A stretch of 64,000 nucleotides of DNA, from NCBI RefSeq assembly GCF_018362975.1, contig NZ_CP074371.1, positions 4,154,001 to 4,218,000 on the forward strand, given 5' to 3'. This DNA comes from Nocardia tengchongensis (GTDB taxonomy: Bacteria; Actinomycetota; Actinomycetes; Mycobacteriales; Mycobacteriaceae). Positions 26,951 to 36,169 of this stretch are shown one piece after another. The translations under genes were made by a program, and so were the position numbers. The notes below the pieces were generated by a model that was not told where the DNA came from, searched no databases, and saw only the letters and a program-made list of their open reading frames with translations. Each line of letters begins with the position of its first letter. Within the stretch, counting starts at the first letter, position 1.

Positions 26951-29203
26951 ATGACGGAGTGGCAGCCCACGGCGTGCATCCTGTGCGAGTGCAATTGCGG
27001 CATCCAGGTGCTGCTCGGGCCCGATGGCCGGTCCTTCGAGAAGATCCGCGGCGACAAGCTGCATCCGGCCTCGGCGGGCTACACCTGCAACAAGGCGCTG
27101 CAGCTGGACCGCTACCAGAACGGGCGCACCGGGCGGCTGACCTCGCCGCTGCGACGGCGCGCGGACGGCAGCTTCGAGGAAATCGACTGGGACACCGCGA
27201 TTTCCGAGATCTCGGCGCGGATGCTCGAGATCGGGCACCACTTCGGCGGGGAATCGATCTTCTACTACGGCGGCGGCGGACAGGGCAATCACCTGGGCGG
27301 CGCCTACGCCCCGGCGACCATGGCCGCCTACGGCATGAAGTACCGCTCCAGCGCGCTCGCGCAGGAGAAGACCGGTGACTTCTGGGTGGGCGCGCGGATG
27401 ACCGGCTACCCGATGCGCGCCGACGTCGAGCACGCCGAGGTGGCGTTCTTCATCGGCAAGAACCCCTACCAGTCCCACGGGTTCCCGCGGGCGCGGACCG
27501 TGCTCAAGGAGATCGCCAAGGATCCGGCCCGGTCGATGATCGTGCTCGATCCGGTGCGCACCGAGACCGCCGAGCTGGCCGACTTCCACCTGCAACTGCG
27601 GCCGGGCACCGACGTGTACCTGCTGACGGCCATGGCCGCGATCCTGGTGCGCGACGACCTCCTCGACGACGAGTGGCTCGCCGCCCACACCACCGGCCTG
27701 GACGCGGTGCTGCCGGTGCTGCGGGCGGTGCCGATCGAGAAGTACTGCGCCATCGCCGATGTCGACCCCGCACTGGTCACCGCCGCCACGCACCGCCTGG
27801 CCGCGGCCGAATCGGTGGCCGCGCTCGAGGACCTCGGCGTGCAGATGAACCGGTATTCGACAGTGGTCAGCTATGTCGAGAAACTGGTGTGGCTGCTCAC
27901 CGGCAATGTCGGAAAGCCAGGCACCCAATACGCTTTCACCGGGTTGAGCAATCTCGGCCACGACCGAGGGCACCCCGCCGGTGAGGGCCCCAAGAGCCCG
28001 GTGGCCGGCGCGCAGATCGTCAGCGGGCTGGTGCCGTGCAACGTGATCAGCGAGGAGATCCTCACCGATCACCCCGCGCGCTACCGGGCCATGTTCGTCG
28101 AGAGCGCGAATCCCGCCCATTCCCTGGCGGATTCGGCCCGCATGCGCGAGGCCCTGCGGGCGCTGGAACTGGTGGTGGTCATCGACGTCGCGATGACCGA
28201 GACCGCGCGGCTGGCCGACTACGTGTTGCCCGCGCCGACCCAGTTCGAGAAGTACGAGGCCACCTTCTTCAACTTCGACTTCCCGCGCAATATCTTCCAC
28301 CTGCGCCACCCGGTGCTGCCCGCACCCGAGGGCGTGCTCCCCGAACCCGAGATCCACGCCCGCCTGGTCGAGGCCGCGGGCGTGCTGAGCGAAGCGGACT
28401 ACGCGCCGCTGCGGGCCGCGCTCGCGCAGGGCCGCGAGGCGTTCGCCATGGCGTTCCTGGGCGTTCTCGGGGACCCGGCGCGCTCGAAACTGGCTCCCGT
28501 GCTGCTGTATCGGACGCTGGGGGAGACCCTGCCCGACGGGGCCGCCTCGGCGGCGCTGCTGTGGGCCGCCGCCTACAACATGGTGCGCAAGTTCCCCGAC
28601 AGTGTCGAACGCGCCGGGCACGGCACCGGATTGGCGGCCGGTGAGCGGCTGTTCGAGGCGATCCTCGAGGGCAAGCACGGCATCGTGATCTCCGAGGACG
28701 ACTACGCCGAGACCTGGAACCGGGTGCGCGACAAGGTGATCCGGCTGGAAGTCCCGGAACTGCTGGAAGTGGTCGCGACCCTGCCCGAGCCCACCGCAGA
28801 CGACAGCGCGGCCTGGCCGTTCATCCTCTCCGCCGGTGAGCGCCGGGCGTTCACGGCCAACACCATCTTCCGTGACCCGGCCTGGCGCAAGCGGGATGCG
28901 GCGGGCACGCTGCGGATCAGCGTGGGCGACGCCGAACGGCTCGGCTTGTCGGCGGGTGACCTGGTGCAGGTCACCACGCGTCGCGGCACCGCGCGGGTGC
29001 CCGTCGAACCCACCGACCGCATGCGCTCGGGTCACCTGTCGCTGCCCAACGGTTTCGGCCTCTCGGTGGCCGACGCCGACGGCACGCCGGTCACCACCGG
29101 CACCGCCCCGAACGAGCTGACCTCGTTCGAGGATCGCGACGAATGGGTCGGGACCCCCTGGCACAAATACGTCCCGGCCCGTCTGGATACCGTGACCACA
29201 TGA
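26951..29203 (+). CDS. Molybdopterin-dependent oxidoreductase (DMSO reductase superfamily)
   Basis: A 750-residue enzyme with bis-MGD cofactor. The N-terminal [4Fe-4S] motif is CILCECNC (Cys9, Cys12, Cys16) with the fourth ligand in GYTCNK, followed by the conserved Lys. The four-domain DMSO-reductase fold continues with GKNPYQSHGFPR, the EKLVWLLTGNVGKPG block and a C-terminal cofactor-binding barrel (LSAGDLVQVTTRRGTARVPV). There is no Tat signal, so it is cytosolic. Relatives include formate dehydrogenase-like and uncharacterised actinobacterial oxidoreductases. Its stop overlaps the start of an HxlR regulator (ATGA). No iron-sulfur or membrane subunit is adjacent, so the electron partner is unknown. 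Confidence 0.9.
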   Translation: MTEWQPTACILCECNCGIQVLLGPDGRSFEKIRGDKLHPASAGYTCNKALQLDRYQNGRTGRLTSPLRRRADGSFEEIDWDTAISEISARMLEIGHHFGGESIFYYGGGGQGNHLGGAYAPATMAAYGMKYRSSALAQEKTGDFWVGARMTGYPMRADVEHAEVAFFIGKNPYQSHGFPRARTVLKEIAKDPARSMIVLDPVRTETAELADFHLQLRPGTDVYLLTAMAAILVRDDLLDDEWLAAHTTGLDAVLPVLRAVPIEKYCAIADVDPALVTAATHRLAAAESVAALEDLGVQMNRYSTVVSYVEKLVWLLTGNVGKPGTQYAFTGLSNLGHDRGHPAGEGPKSPVAGAQIVSGLVPCNVISEEILTDHPARYRAMFVESANPAHSLADSARMREALRALELVVVIDVAMTETARLADYVLPAPTQFEKYEATFFNFDFPRNIFHLRHPVLPAPEGVLPEPEIHARLVEAAGVLSEADYAPLRAALAQGREAFAMAFLGVLGDPARSKLAPVLLYRTLGETLPDGAASAALLWAAAYNMVRKFPDSVERAGHGTGLAAGERLFEAILEGKHGIVISEDDYAETWNRVRDKVIRLEVPELLEVVATLPEPTADDSAAWPFILSAGERRAFTANTIFRDPAWRKRDAAGTLRISVGDAERLGLSAGDLVQVTTRRGTARVPVEPTDRMRSGHLSLPNGFGLSVADADGTPVTTGTAPNELTSFEDRDEWVGTPWHKYVPARLDTVTT

Positions 29204-29703
29204 AACGTACGAGTTTCGCGAACTGGCCGTGCACCGTCGCCCGCACCGTCGACCTGCTGGGCGACTGGTGGACGCCGCTGATCCTGCGCGAAGCTTTCTA
29301 CGGCGCCAAGCGTTTCGACGATTTCGAATCCGCCCTCGGCCTCAGCCGCAATATCCTCACCCAGCGATTGACCCGGCTGGTGGAGGCGGGCCTGCTCGAC
29401 AAGGTGCCCTACCAGGACCGCCCGGTACGCCACGAGTACCGGCTGACCACCCAGGGCCGCGATTTCTTCCCGGTGATCGCGGCCATGATGGCCTGGGGCG
29501 ACCGCTACCTGGCCCCGGAATCCGGTGAACCGGTGCTGCTCCACCACACCGCCTGCGACCACGACACCCACGCCGAGGTCGTCTGCGCGCACTGCCGCGA
29601 GCCGCTGCGCCACGAGGACATCGCGGCCCGGCTGGGCCCGGGGTTCCCGCCGCGGCTGCGCGACGCGGCCCTGGCCACCGGCCGCTTCACCGATGCGGTC
29701 TGA
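29200..29703 (+). CDS. HxlR-family winged-helix transcriptional regulator
   Basis: A 167-residue regulator. The HxlR core is LLGDWWTPLILREAFYGAKR, FESALGLSRNILTQRLTRLV and the wing RPVRHEYRLTTQGRDF. The C-terminal tail holds a cluster of Cys and His (CDHDTHAEVVCAHC) that could bind a metal or sense redox state. The ATG overlaps the molybdoenzyme stop by four bases, so production of regulator and enzyme is coupled. HxlR proteins often respond to aldehydes, quinones or disulfide stress, which would suit the partner enzyme, but that is inference. Confidence 0.9.
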   Translation: MKRTSFANWPCTVARTVDLLGDWWTPLILREAFYGAKRFDDFESALGLSRNILTQRLTRLVEAGLLDKVPYQDRPVRHEYRLTTQGRDFFPVIAAMMAWGDRYLAPESGEPVLLHHTACDHDTHAEVVCAHCREPLRHEDIAARLGPGFPPRLRDAALATGRFTDAV

Positions 29704-29734
29704 CCCCGCACCGGTGCTTTAAGCTGCAGGGACT

Positions 29735-30277
29735 ATGGCCCTGAACGCGACTCTCCATACCTTCAACGTGCAACTGTCCGACATCGATCGGGGGGTGTAC
29801 GAGGAATTGGATCTGCGGGTCGCCCAGCATCCTTCAGAGACAGCCGAATACATGCTGACCCGGGTGCTGGCCTACTGCCTGGAATACGAGGAGGGCATCG
29901 CGTTCAGCGTCGGCGGCGTCTCCTCGACCGATGAGCCGCCGGTGCTGGTGCGCGATCTCACCATGCGGCTGACCGCGTGGATCGATGTGGGCGCCCCCGA
30001 CGCGGCCCGGATCCATCGGGGCAGCAAGGCGGCCGACCGCGTGGTCATCTACACCCACCGGGATCCGGTCAAGGTGCTGGCGCAGCTGCCGGCCAAGCGC
30101 ATCCACCACGCCGGCGAGATCCGCGTCTACTCGTTCGACCCCACCTTCATCGAGGACGCGGCCGCGTTCCTGCAGCGCCGCAACACCGTCTCGGTCTCGA
30201 TCTCCGAGCGGCACCTCTATCTGGATCTGAACGGCAACGCCCTGTCGACCGACATCGAAGAACACCGCCTGTCCTGA
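29735..30277 (+). CDS. YaeQ family protein
   Basis: A 180-residue member of the YaeQ family (PD-(D/E)XK-like fold, function unknown; once proposed to compensate for loss of RfaH). The family blocks are ALNATLHTFNVQLSDIDRGV, QHPSETAEYMLTRVLAYCLE, and SVGGVSSTDEPPVLV, plus a C-terminal ISERHLYLDL strand. Length matches the family. Its TGA shares one base with the ATG of the lipoprotein gene that follows. Soluble and cytosolic. Confidence 0.93.
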   Translation: MALNATLHTFNVQLSDIDRGVYEELDLRVAQHPSETAEYMLTRVLAYCLEYEEGIAFSVGGVSSTDEPPVLVRDLTMRLTAWIDVGAPDAARIHRGSKAADRVVIYTHRDPVKVLAQLPAKRIHHAGEIRVYSFDPTFIEDAAAFLQRRNTVSVSISERHLYLDLNGNALSTDIEEHRLS

Positions 30278-30957
30278 TGCCCGCATCCCGTCGGCGTCTC
30301 CGTATCGCGGCCGCGGCCACCGTCCTGGTCGCCGCGGCGAGCGGCTGTGCCCAGCGGCACACCGAATCCGACGAACAACCGGCCTATACCGGGCCCGCCG
30401 ATCAGGTGATCACCGTCGTCTCCGCGGCGCCGACCGACACGACGGCCACGCTCACGGCCTGGGATCGCGTTGGGGCGCACTGGGTCCGGGCGATCGGCCC
30501 GCTGCGCGCTGATGTCGGCGCGCAGGGCATCGGCGCCGCCAGCGAATCGGCGACCCGATCGCCCGCCGGAATCTGGCCGCTGACAGAGGCTTTCGGCATC
30601 GCCGCCGACAACGGCACCCGGCTGCCGTATCGGCGCGTGACCACCTCGGACTGGTGGGTGTCCGACACCGGGTCGCGCTACTACAACACGCATTACAGGT
30701 GCGCGCCCGGCAGCTGCCCGTTCGACGAGTCCGCGGGGGAGGATCTGGGGGCCGCCGGGCCGGCGTACGACCACGCGGTCGTCATCGACTACAACCGATC
30801 CCCGGTCGTCCCGGCCGCCGGATCGGCGTATTTCCTGCATGTCGGCGACGGACATCCCACCGCCGGGTGCGTCGCGGTTCCCGCTTCCGACCTGGACGCC
30901 CTCATGCGCTGGCTCGATCCGGCGCGCGGGCCAGTTATTGATATCACGGTACGATAA
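30277..30957 (+). CDS. Lipoprotein with L,D-transpeptidase (YkuD) domain
   Basis: A 226-residue exported lipoprotein. The signal sequence RRRLRIAAAATVLVAAASGC ends in a lipobox with the acylated Cys at about residue 23. The YkuD domain follows. The His and nucleophilic Cys motif appears as HVGDGHPTAGCVAVP (the family HxxG...S/T-x-G-C pattern), with an upstream RSPAGIWPL block. Such enzymes make 3-3 cross-links in peptidoglycan or attach proteins, which matters in Corynebacteriales walls. This short type lacks the Ig-like domains of mycobacterial LdtMt2. The start overlaps yaeQ by one base. Confidence 0.88.
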   Translation: MPASRRRLRIAAAATVLVAAASGCAQRHTESDEQPAYTGPADQVITVVSAAPTDTTATLTAWDRVGAHWVRAIGPLRADVGAQGIGAASESATRSPAGIWPLTEAFGIAADNGTRLPYRRVTTSDWWVSDTGSRYYNTHYRCAPGSCPFDESAGEDLGAAGPAYDHAVVIDYNRSPVVPAAGSAYFLHVGDGHPTAGCVAVPASDLDALMRWLDPARGPVIDITVR

Positions 30958-31115
30958 CGGCCACGAGGCGCTATTTCAGCGGACAAACCCCCAGGTACAT
31001 CGGCAATTCGCTTGATGTGATCGAGCTATCGCCCTGCATTCGTCGCGGGATTGCACGTTTCAGATAACCGGGCTGCGGGTATCAAACTTTGTCGAACGTG
31101 CAAAGGATTTGAAAT

Positions 31116-31841
31116 ATGGGTGCGAGCCTGATGATCGTGGGGGACGACTATGGGGTCCGTGGCGCCTTGCGGGCGGCGATGGAGGAGGAAGGGTACGAGG
31201 TCGCCGAGGCCGACGCGGGTGAGGCTGCGCTGGAACGGCTGCGCAGTCACGGCGCGCCGGACGCGATGGTGGTCGACCTGCTGGACGGCGAGATGGACGT
31301 CTTCACCTGTATTCGTGAGGTGCGCCGCGCCCACGAGGTGCCGATCATCGTGGTCAGCGCCAGCACCGACACCCACGACGTGGTCGCCGCGCTGGAAGCC
31401 GGCGCCGACGACTTCGTCACCAAGCCCTTCGAGATCAAGGAGATCAGCGCGCGCATGCGAGCGCTGCGGCGCCGCCCGCACCTGGGCGGACTGCCCGACG
31501 AGCCGGTGGACGCTCCACTCACAGAGATCCTGCTGGACGCCGACGAGGCTGCGCCGCTGGTGCTTTCGCCCGAGGGCGGCGCGGTGCGCCGGGGCGAGGA
31601 GCCGATTCCCTTGACCATCACCGAGTTTCGGCTGCTGTGCGAACTGGCGGCCAATCCGGGCCGTGTGCTCACCCGCGCCGTGCTGCTGGAAAGAGCCTGG
31701 GACGAGGGCTTCTTCGGCGACGAGCGACTGGTCGACGTGCACGTGCGGCGCTTGCGCACCAAGATCGAGACCGATCCCTCGGATCCGCGCATCGTGGTGA
31801 CGGTGCGCGGGCTCGGCTACCGCCTCGATATGCCCCGATAG
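31116..31841 (+). CDS. OmpR/PhoB-family response regulator (orphan)
   Basis: A 241-residue two-component regulator. The receiver domain has the acidic pair GDD near residue 11, the phospho-acceptor Asp in VVDLLDGEMD (about residue 52) and Lys in FVTKPF (about residue 108). The winged-helix output domain follows (ITEFRLLCELAANPGRVLTR, then VRRLRTKIETDPSDPRIV and GLGYRLDMP). A longer acidic linker than usual separates the domains. No histidine kinase gene is within the window, so it is an orphan here. It stands 94 bases upstream of ectA on the same strand and may regulate ectoine synthesis, but no binding site has been recognised. Confidence 0.92.
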   Translation: MGASLMIVGDDYGVRGALRAAMEEEGYEVAEADAGEAALERLRSHGAPDAMVVDLLDGEMDVFTCIREVRRAHEVPIIVVSASTDTHDVVAALEAGADDFVTKPFEIKEISARMRALRRRPHLGGLPDEPVDAPLTEILLDADEAAPLVLSPEGGAVRRGEEPIPLTITEFRLLCELAANPGRVLTRAVLLERAWDEGFFGDERLVDVHVRRLRTKIETDPSDPRIVVTVRGLGYRLDMPR

Positions 31842-31935
31842 CCGGGCGCCGGGAGTCGGAGTCATCGGATCGTCATGAGATCGCAATGAGTTCGCACGGA
31901 AGACCTCAACGTTGCGCGGTCAGGCTGAAACGGTC

Positions 31936-32472
31936 ATGCAGATCCCAATCAGCAAATTTGACGCGATATCCGAGCAAACCATCCAGATCCGGGAACCCGA
32001 GCTCGCCGACGGCGCGCACATGTGGCAGATCGCCGAGAACTCCCGGGTCCTCGACACCAACTCCAGCTACGCCTATCTGCTGTGGTGCCGGGATTTCCCC
32101 GACACCTCGATGGTCGCCGAAATCGACGGCGAGGTAGCCGGATTCGTCATCGGCTACACCCGGCCCGCCTGGCCGAACATCCTGTTCGTCTGGCAGGTGG
32201 CGGTGGACCGGCCGCACCGCGGGCACGGGCTGGGCGTGAACATGCTCGACGCGCTGCTGGAACGCACCGCGGCGCAGGGCATCACCCAACTCGAAACCAC
32301 CATCGCACCCGACAATCCGGCGTCGGTGGCCATGTTCGCGGCCCTGGCCCGCCGGGGTGGCGCGGCCCTGACCCGCACCACCCTGTTCTCGGCGGACCAG
32401 TTCCCCGGCGGGCATCAGCCCGAGGACCTCTACCGCATCGCACCGGTCACCACTCAGGAGGAACGACGTTGA
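31936..32472 (+). CDS. ectA: L-2,4-diaminobutyrate acetyltransferase
   Basis: A 178-residue GNAT acetyltransferase that acetylates diaminobutyrate on N-gamma, the second step of ectoine synthesis. Family features are [35 protein letters not shown], the acetyl-CoA pyrophosphate loop [14 protein letters not shown] and the [13 protein letters not shown] block. ATG 31936 is chosen; a TTG eight codons earlier is possible. It is the first gene of ectABCD, with four-base overlap to ectB. Ectoine is a compatible solute, so the operon should respond to osmotic or heat stress. Confidence 0.96.
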   Translation: MQIPISKFDAISEQTIQIREPELADGAHMWQIAENSRVLDTNSSYAYLLWCRDFPDTSMVAEIDGEVAGFVIGYTRPAWPNILFVWQVAVDRPHRGHGLGVNMLDALLERTAAQGITQLETTIAPDNPASVAMFAALARRGGAALTRTTLFSADQFPGGHQPEDLYRIAPVTTQEERR

Positions 32473-33743
32473 TCACCCCCGATATGACCGTTTTCGCGGA
32501 CCTGGAATCGAATGTGCGCGGCTACTGCCGCTCCTGGCCGACCGTCTTCGACACCGCGTCGGGCTGCTGGCTGCGCGATGAGACCGGCCGCGAATACCTG
32601 GACTTCTTCGCCGGCGCGGGCGCGCTGAACTACGGGCACAACAATCCGGTGCTCAAGCAGTCGCTGCTCGACTACATCGCCGCCGACGGCCTCACCCACG
32701 GCCTGGACATGTCCACCGTGGCCAAGCGCGAACTGCTGGAATCGCTGCGGGACCGGATCCTGCGCCCGCGCGGCCTCGACTACAAGGTGCAGTTCCCCGG
32801 GCCCACCGGCGCGAACGCGGTGGAGGCGGCGCTCAAACTGGCCCGAAAGGTGACCGGCCGCACCGAAATCCTCAACTTCACCAACGCTTTTCACGGCATG
32901 ACGCTGGGCGCACTCTCGGTCACCGGAAATGCCGCCAAGCGGGCGGGTGCGGGCGTGCCGTTGCAGCACGCCACCTCGATGCCGTTCGACGGCTATCTGT
33001 CCGGCGCGGACGACGACTCGTTCGAATGGATGGAGCGCGTCCTCGACGACGCCTCCTCCGGCCTGGACAGCCCCGCCGCGGTGATCGTCGAAACCGTGCA
33101 GGGCGAGGGCGGAGTCAATATCGCGCGCGCCGAATGGCTGCGCAAGCTGGCCGGATTGTGTTCCGCCCGTGAGATTCTGCTGATCGTCGACGACGTGCAG
33201 ATGGGCTGCGGCCGTACCGGCCCGTTCTTCTCCTTCGAAAGCGCCGGCATCACCCCGGATATCGTCACCCTCTCCAAGTCCATCGGCGGCTACGGCCTGC
33301 CCATGGCGCTGGTGCTGTTCAAACCCGAACTGGACCAATGGAAGCCGGGCGAGCACAACGGCACCTTCCGCGGCAACAATCCGGCCTTCGTGACCGCGCG
33401 CACCGCCCTCGAGCACTACTGGTCCGACGACGCCCTGGAGTCCGCCACCCGCGCCAAGGGCGCACGCATCGATCGCGCCCTGACCGGCATGGCCGCGGCC
33501 TTCGACGGCGTGACCGCGCGCGGCCGCGGCCTGGTGCACGGCTTGGTGTTCGACGACGCCTCCCAGGCGGGCAAGGTGTGCGCCGCCGCCTTCGGGCGCG
33601 GACTGCTGGTCGAGACCTCCGGTGCCGAGGACGAGGTGGTGAAACTGCTTCCGCCGCTGACCATCTCCGAGAACGAGCTCGATCACGGTCTGGAACTGCT
33701 GGCCGCGTCCCTGGATGCCGTCGGCAGCGGACGGGGGCACTGA
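32469..33743 (+). CDS. ectB: Diaminobutyrate-2-oxoglutarate transaminase
   Basis: A 424-residue class III, PLP-dependent aminotransferase that converts aspartate semialdehyde to L-2,4-diaminobutyrate, the first committed ectoine step. Motifs include [45 protein letters not shown] and the PLP lysine in [11 protein letters not shown]. Translation appears to start at TTG 32469, which is correctly spaced from CAGGAGGAACG and overlaps the ectA stop (TTGA). The next ATG is five codons downstream and lacks its own ribosome site. ectC begins two bases after its stop codon. Confidence 0.96.
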   Translation: MITPDMTVFADLESNVRGYCRSWPTVFDTASGCWLRDETGREYLDFFAGAGALNYGHNNPVLKQSLLDYIAADGLTHGLDMSTVAKRELLESLRDRILRPRGLDYKVQFPGPTGANAVEAALKLARKVTGRTEILNFTNAFHGMTLGALSVTGNAAKRAGAGVPLQHATSMPFDGYLSGADDDSFEWMERVLDDASSGLDSPAAVIVETVQGEGGVNIARAEWLRKLAGLCSAREILLIVDDVQMGCGRTGPFFSFESAGITPDIVTLSKSIGGYGLPMALVLFKPELDQWKPGEHNGTFRGNNPAFVTARTALEHYWSDDALESATRAKGARIDRALTGMAAAFDGVTARGRGLVHGLVFDDASQAGKVCAAAFGRGLLVETSGAEDEVVKLLPPLTISENELDHGLELLAASLDAVGSGRGH

Positions 33744-33744
33744 G

Positions 33745-34149
33745 ATGATCGTGCGCACCACTGCCGAGATCACCGGCACCGAACGCGATGTCGCGGGCCC
33801 GGGCTGGCGCAGCAAGCGCATCGTGCTCGGTGGCGACGGGGTCGGCTTCTCGTTCCACGAGACCACCATCGAAGCCGGGACCCTGCACGAATTCCACTAT
33901 CAGCACCACATCGAGGCCGTCTGGCTGGTCGAGGGCGAGGGCACCCTGGTCGATCTCGACCACGGCGTCAGCTACGAGCTGGTCCCCGGCTCGATGTATC
34001 TGCTCGACGGCCACGAACGCCACCGTCTGTTCGCCCGTACCGGCATGCGGATGCTGTGCGTGTTCAATCCGCCGGTGACCGGGCAGGAGGTCCACGACGA
34101 GAACGGCGTCTACCCGCTGGTGGCCGTCGCCGAGGAGAGTTTCGAATGA
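33745..34149 (+). CDS. ectC: L-ectoine synthase
   Basis: A 134-residue cupin that cyclises N-gamma-acetyl-diaminobutyrate to ectoine in an iron-dependent reaction. Sequence signatures are MIVRTTAEITGTERDVAGPG, HEFHYQHHIEAVWLVEGEG, and LLDGHERHRLFARTGMRMLC, with metal-binding residues in the HIEAVWLVEGEG and DGHERH blocks. Length matches the family. It begins one base after the ectB stop and overlaps ectD by four bases (ATGA), so the operon is tightly coupled. Confidence 0.97.
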   Translation: MIVRTTAEITGTERDVAGPGWRSKRIVLGGDGVGFSFHETTIEAGTLHEFHYQHHIEAVWLVEGEGTLVDLDHGVSYELVPGSMYLLDGHERHRLFARTGMRMLCVFNPPVTGQEVHDENGVYPLVAVAEESFE

Positions 34150-35030
34150 CGCTGTCCGACTATGGTCTGATCGACCGCTACCGCACCCGGACCGTAGCGG
34201 GGACACCGCCTTTCGATCGCGATGACCCGACGGTCTGGGGCCCGATCGACTCCCATGGCCTGGCCGAGTTCGACGACAACGGCTACGCCGTGCTCGACAT
34301 GCTGCTCGACGCGGACGAGGTGCGGGCGGTGGCGACCGAGATGCAGGACCTGACCAGTGATCCCGAGTTGCTGCTCGACGAGCGAGTGATCATCGAGCGG
34401 GCCTCCCATCGGGTGCGCTCGGTCTTCGACGTGCATCGGCTCAGCCCGATGATCGGGGAGCTGGTTCGTCAGGACCGGATCGCCGGTCTCGCCCGCCAGA
34501 TCCTCGGCTCCGACGTCTACCTGCATCAGGCCCGGGTGAACTACATGCCCGGGTTCACGGGCGCCGGGTTCTACTGGCACTCCGACTTCGAGACCTGGCA
34601 CGCCGAGGACGGTATGCCCGCTCCGCGCGCGGTGAGCCTGTCGATCGCCATGACCGACAACTACCCGTTCAACGGCAGCCTGATGGTCATGCCCGGCTCG
34701 CACCGCACCTTCGTGCCGTGTCAGGGCGAGACGCCCGCCGACCATCACCGGGTGTCGTTGCGGGAGCAGCGGATCGGCGTGCCCTCGCAGGAGGCGCTCA
34801 CCGATCTGGCGGGCAAGCACGGCATCACCCAGTTCACCGGTCCGGCGGGCTCGGCGCTGCTGTTCGACTCGAACCTGATGCACGGGTCCACGGGCAATAT
34901 CACGCCGTTCCCGCGCTCGAATCTGTTCCTGGTGTTCAACAGCGTCGAGAACACCCTGCGCGACCCGTACTCCACGCCCGATCCCCGGCCGGAGTACCTC
35001 GCGAGCCGGGACTTCACGCCGCTGAGCTGA
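34146..35030 (+). CDS. ectD: Ectoine hydroxylase
   Basis: A 294-residue Fe(II)/2-oxoglutarate dioxygenase that converts ectoine to 5-hydroxyectoine. The family signature FYWHSDFETWHAEDGMP is present with the iron ligands His and Asp in HSD, and the third ligand His later in LMHGSTGNI. ITPFPRSN follows. It completes ectABCD, so the organism should make both solutes. Hydroxyectoine is usually favoured in stationary phase and heat. The gene ends 43 bases before the convergent MpaB-like gene, with no obvious terminator between them. No ectoine transporter or aspartokinase gene is adjacent. Confidence 0.97.
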   Translation: MTLSDYGLIDRYRTRTVAGTPPFDRDDPTVWGPIDSHGLAEFDDNGYAVLDMLLDADEVRAVATEMQDLTSDPELLLDERVIIERASHRVRSVFDVHRLSPMIGELVRQDRIAGLARQILGSDVYLHQARVNYMPGFTGAGFYWHSDFETWHAEDGMPAPRAVSLSIAMTDNYPFNGSLMVMPGSHRTFVPCQGETPADHHRVSLREQRIGVPSQEALTDLAGKHGITQFTGPAGSALLFDSNLMHGSTGNITPFPRSNLFLVFNSVENTLRDPYSTPDPRPEYLASRDFTPLS

Positions 35031-35072
35031 GCGGCGACCGGACGCGAGGTAGGTTCCGGCAATGGCGTCGAA

Positions 35073-36017
35073 TCAGCTTGCGGCGGAGGTGGTCCGGTGC
35101 CCGCGCGTGCCGTAGCGCTCGCGGGCCTGGGCCGGCGTCACCGTTTCGGGCCGGGCCGGGAGCTCGCCCTTGATGTGCTGTTCGAGGATCTGCCCGGCCA
35201 TCGGGGCGATGATCGGCGCGGCCATGATCAGGCCCTTCTTGTCGAACAGCGTGAACAGCCACACCAGGATTCGGCCGGCGGGCCGGACCAGCAGGTCGAC
35301 GATGCCGGGCCGGTCGAACTGGCCGAGCTTGCGCTGCCATTTGGGCAGGGTCGCGATGGAGGCGAACGACAGCAGTCGCGCGCCGATCGCGTAGGTCCAG
35401 CCCGCGCCGTTGCCGGGTGAGGTGAACAGCAGCTGCCGCATCCCGTCCTGGGCGGCCTCCGAAGTGCACAGGCGCGCACGGACATCCGCGTAGTACTGGC
35501 GCACACCCTCGCGGGTGATCGGGACGTCCTCGGGCTTGCAGGTCTGCAGTTCGGCCGCGATGCGGCACTCTCGCCAGTACTGCGCCTCCTCCTCGGGGGT
35601 CAGGCCGGGCCCGAACATCTCGTAGGCCTTGAGGACCGACTGCCAGCCGGTGATGTGGATCCACAGCTGGGTCTCGGGGGAGTTGGCGCTGTAGCGCTGA
35701 CCGCTGATCGGCTCGATGCCGGTGTTCTTGGCGTGCACCGTCATCAGGTGTTCGGAGGCCTGGATCGCGGTGCGGGAGTCGCCGATGGCCACGATCAGGA
35801 AGTAGGCGAAGGTGGCGTCGAGGCGGTTGCGTGGTTCGGAGTAGATCTTGCCGGTGTCGGCGACGGCGGCGGTCAGGAACGGGTCGAAGTGTTCGAGGGT
35901 GACCGCGCGCTGGAAACCGATGACGGCGGTGGGCGAGGTCCACACCTTCCAGCTCGGCGAATCCGGGCCGAAGAAGCCGTAGTCCGCACGGCGGAGGGTG
36001 GTCGGATCGAAGGTCAC
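35073..36017 (-). CDS. Oxygenase MpaB-like family protein (DUF2236)
   Basis: A 314-residue DUF2236 protein, the family that includes fungal MpaB and the rubber oxygenase Lcp. It shows the N-terminal ADYGFFGPDSPSWKVWTSPT, RNRLDATFAYFLIVAIGDSR and the helical IHITGWQSVLKAYEMFGPGL, which fit the heme-binding helical fold. GTG 36017 follows GAGGAGCCCC. No export signal is seen, unlike Lcp. It is divergent from a TetR gene, with nine-base direct repeats in the gap, and probably under its control. Reaction and substrate are unknown. Confidence 0.88.
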   Translation of the reverse strand: MTFDPTTLRRADYGFFGPDSPSWKVWTSPTAVIGFQRAVTLEHFDPFLTAAVADTGKIYSEPRNRLDATFAYFLIVAIGDSRTAIQASEHLMTVHAKNTGIEPISGQRYSANSPETQLWIHITGWQSVLKAYEMFGPGLTPEEEAQYWRECRIAAELQTCKPEDVPITREGVRQYYADVRARLCTSEAAQDGMRQLLFTSPGNGAGWTYAIGARLLSFASIATLPKWQRKLGQFDRPGIVDLLVRPAGRILVWLFTLFDKKGLIMAAPIIAPMAGQILEQHIKGELPARPETVTPAQARERYGTRGHRTTSAAS

Positions 36018-36047
36018 TGGGGCTCCTCTACAGGTTCGATCCCATGC

Positions 36048-36089
36048 AATACAACGCAACCGTAGCAATTGCGGGGAATGAATACAACG
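36048..36089. promoter_or_regulatory. Direct repeats and short palindrome in the MpaB-TetR gap
   Basis: AATACAACG occurs at 36048-36056 and again at 36081-36089, 33 bases apart (about three helical turns). The palindrome GCAATTGC (36065-36072) lies between. The AT-rich block is in the 152-base divergent gap. It may hold promoter elements and a TetR site, but the geometry is unusual for TetR. Confidence 0.4.
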
Positions 36090-36169
36090 GGGGCGTAGCT
36101 TTAATCGGGACAGGCGGGTGACCTCGCGATCCGGAATGACAGAATGGGGCCGATGAAGGTGGAGCGGCA

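Noticed and set aside
26897..29164. A 755-codon open frame on the minus strand opposite the molybdoenzyme
   Set aside because: Its composition is that of a codon-position shadow; the plus-strand molybdoenzyme has all family motifs.
36031..36044. GGTTCGATCCC, similar to a tRNA T-loop
   Set aside because: No matching acceptor stem, anticodon arm or D-arm lies upstream; the sequence there is the leader and start of the MpaB-like gene.
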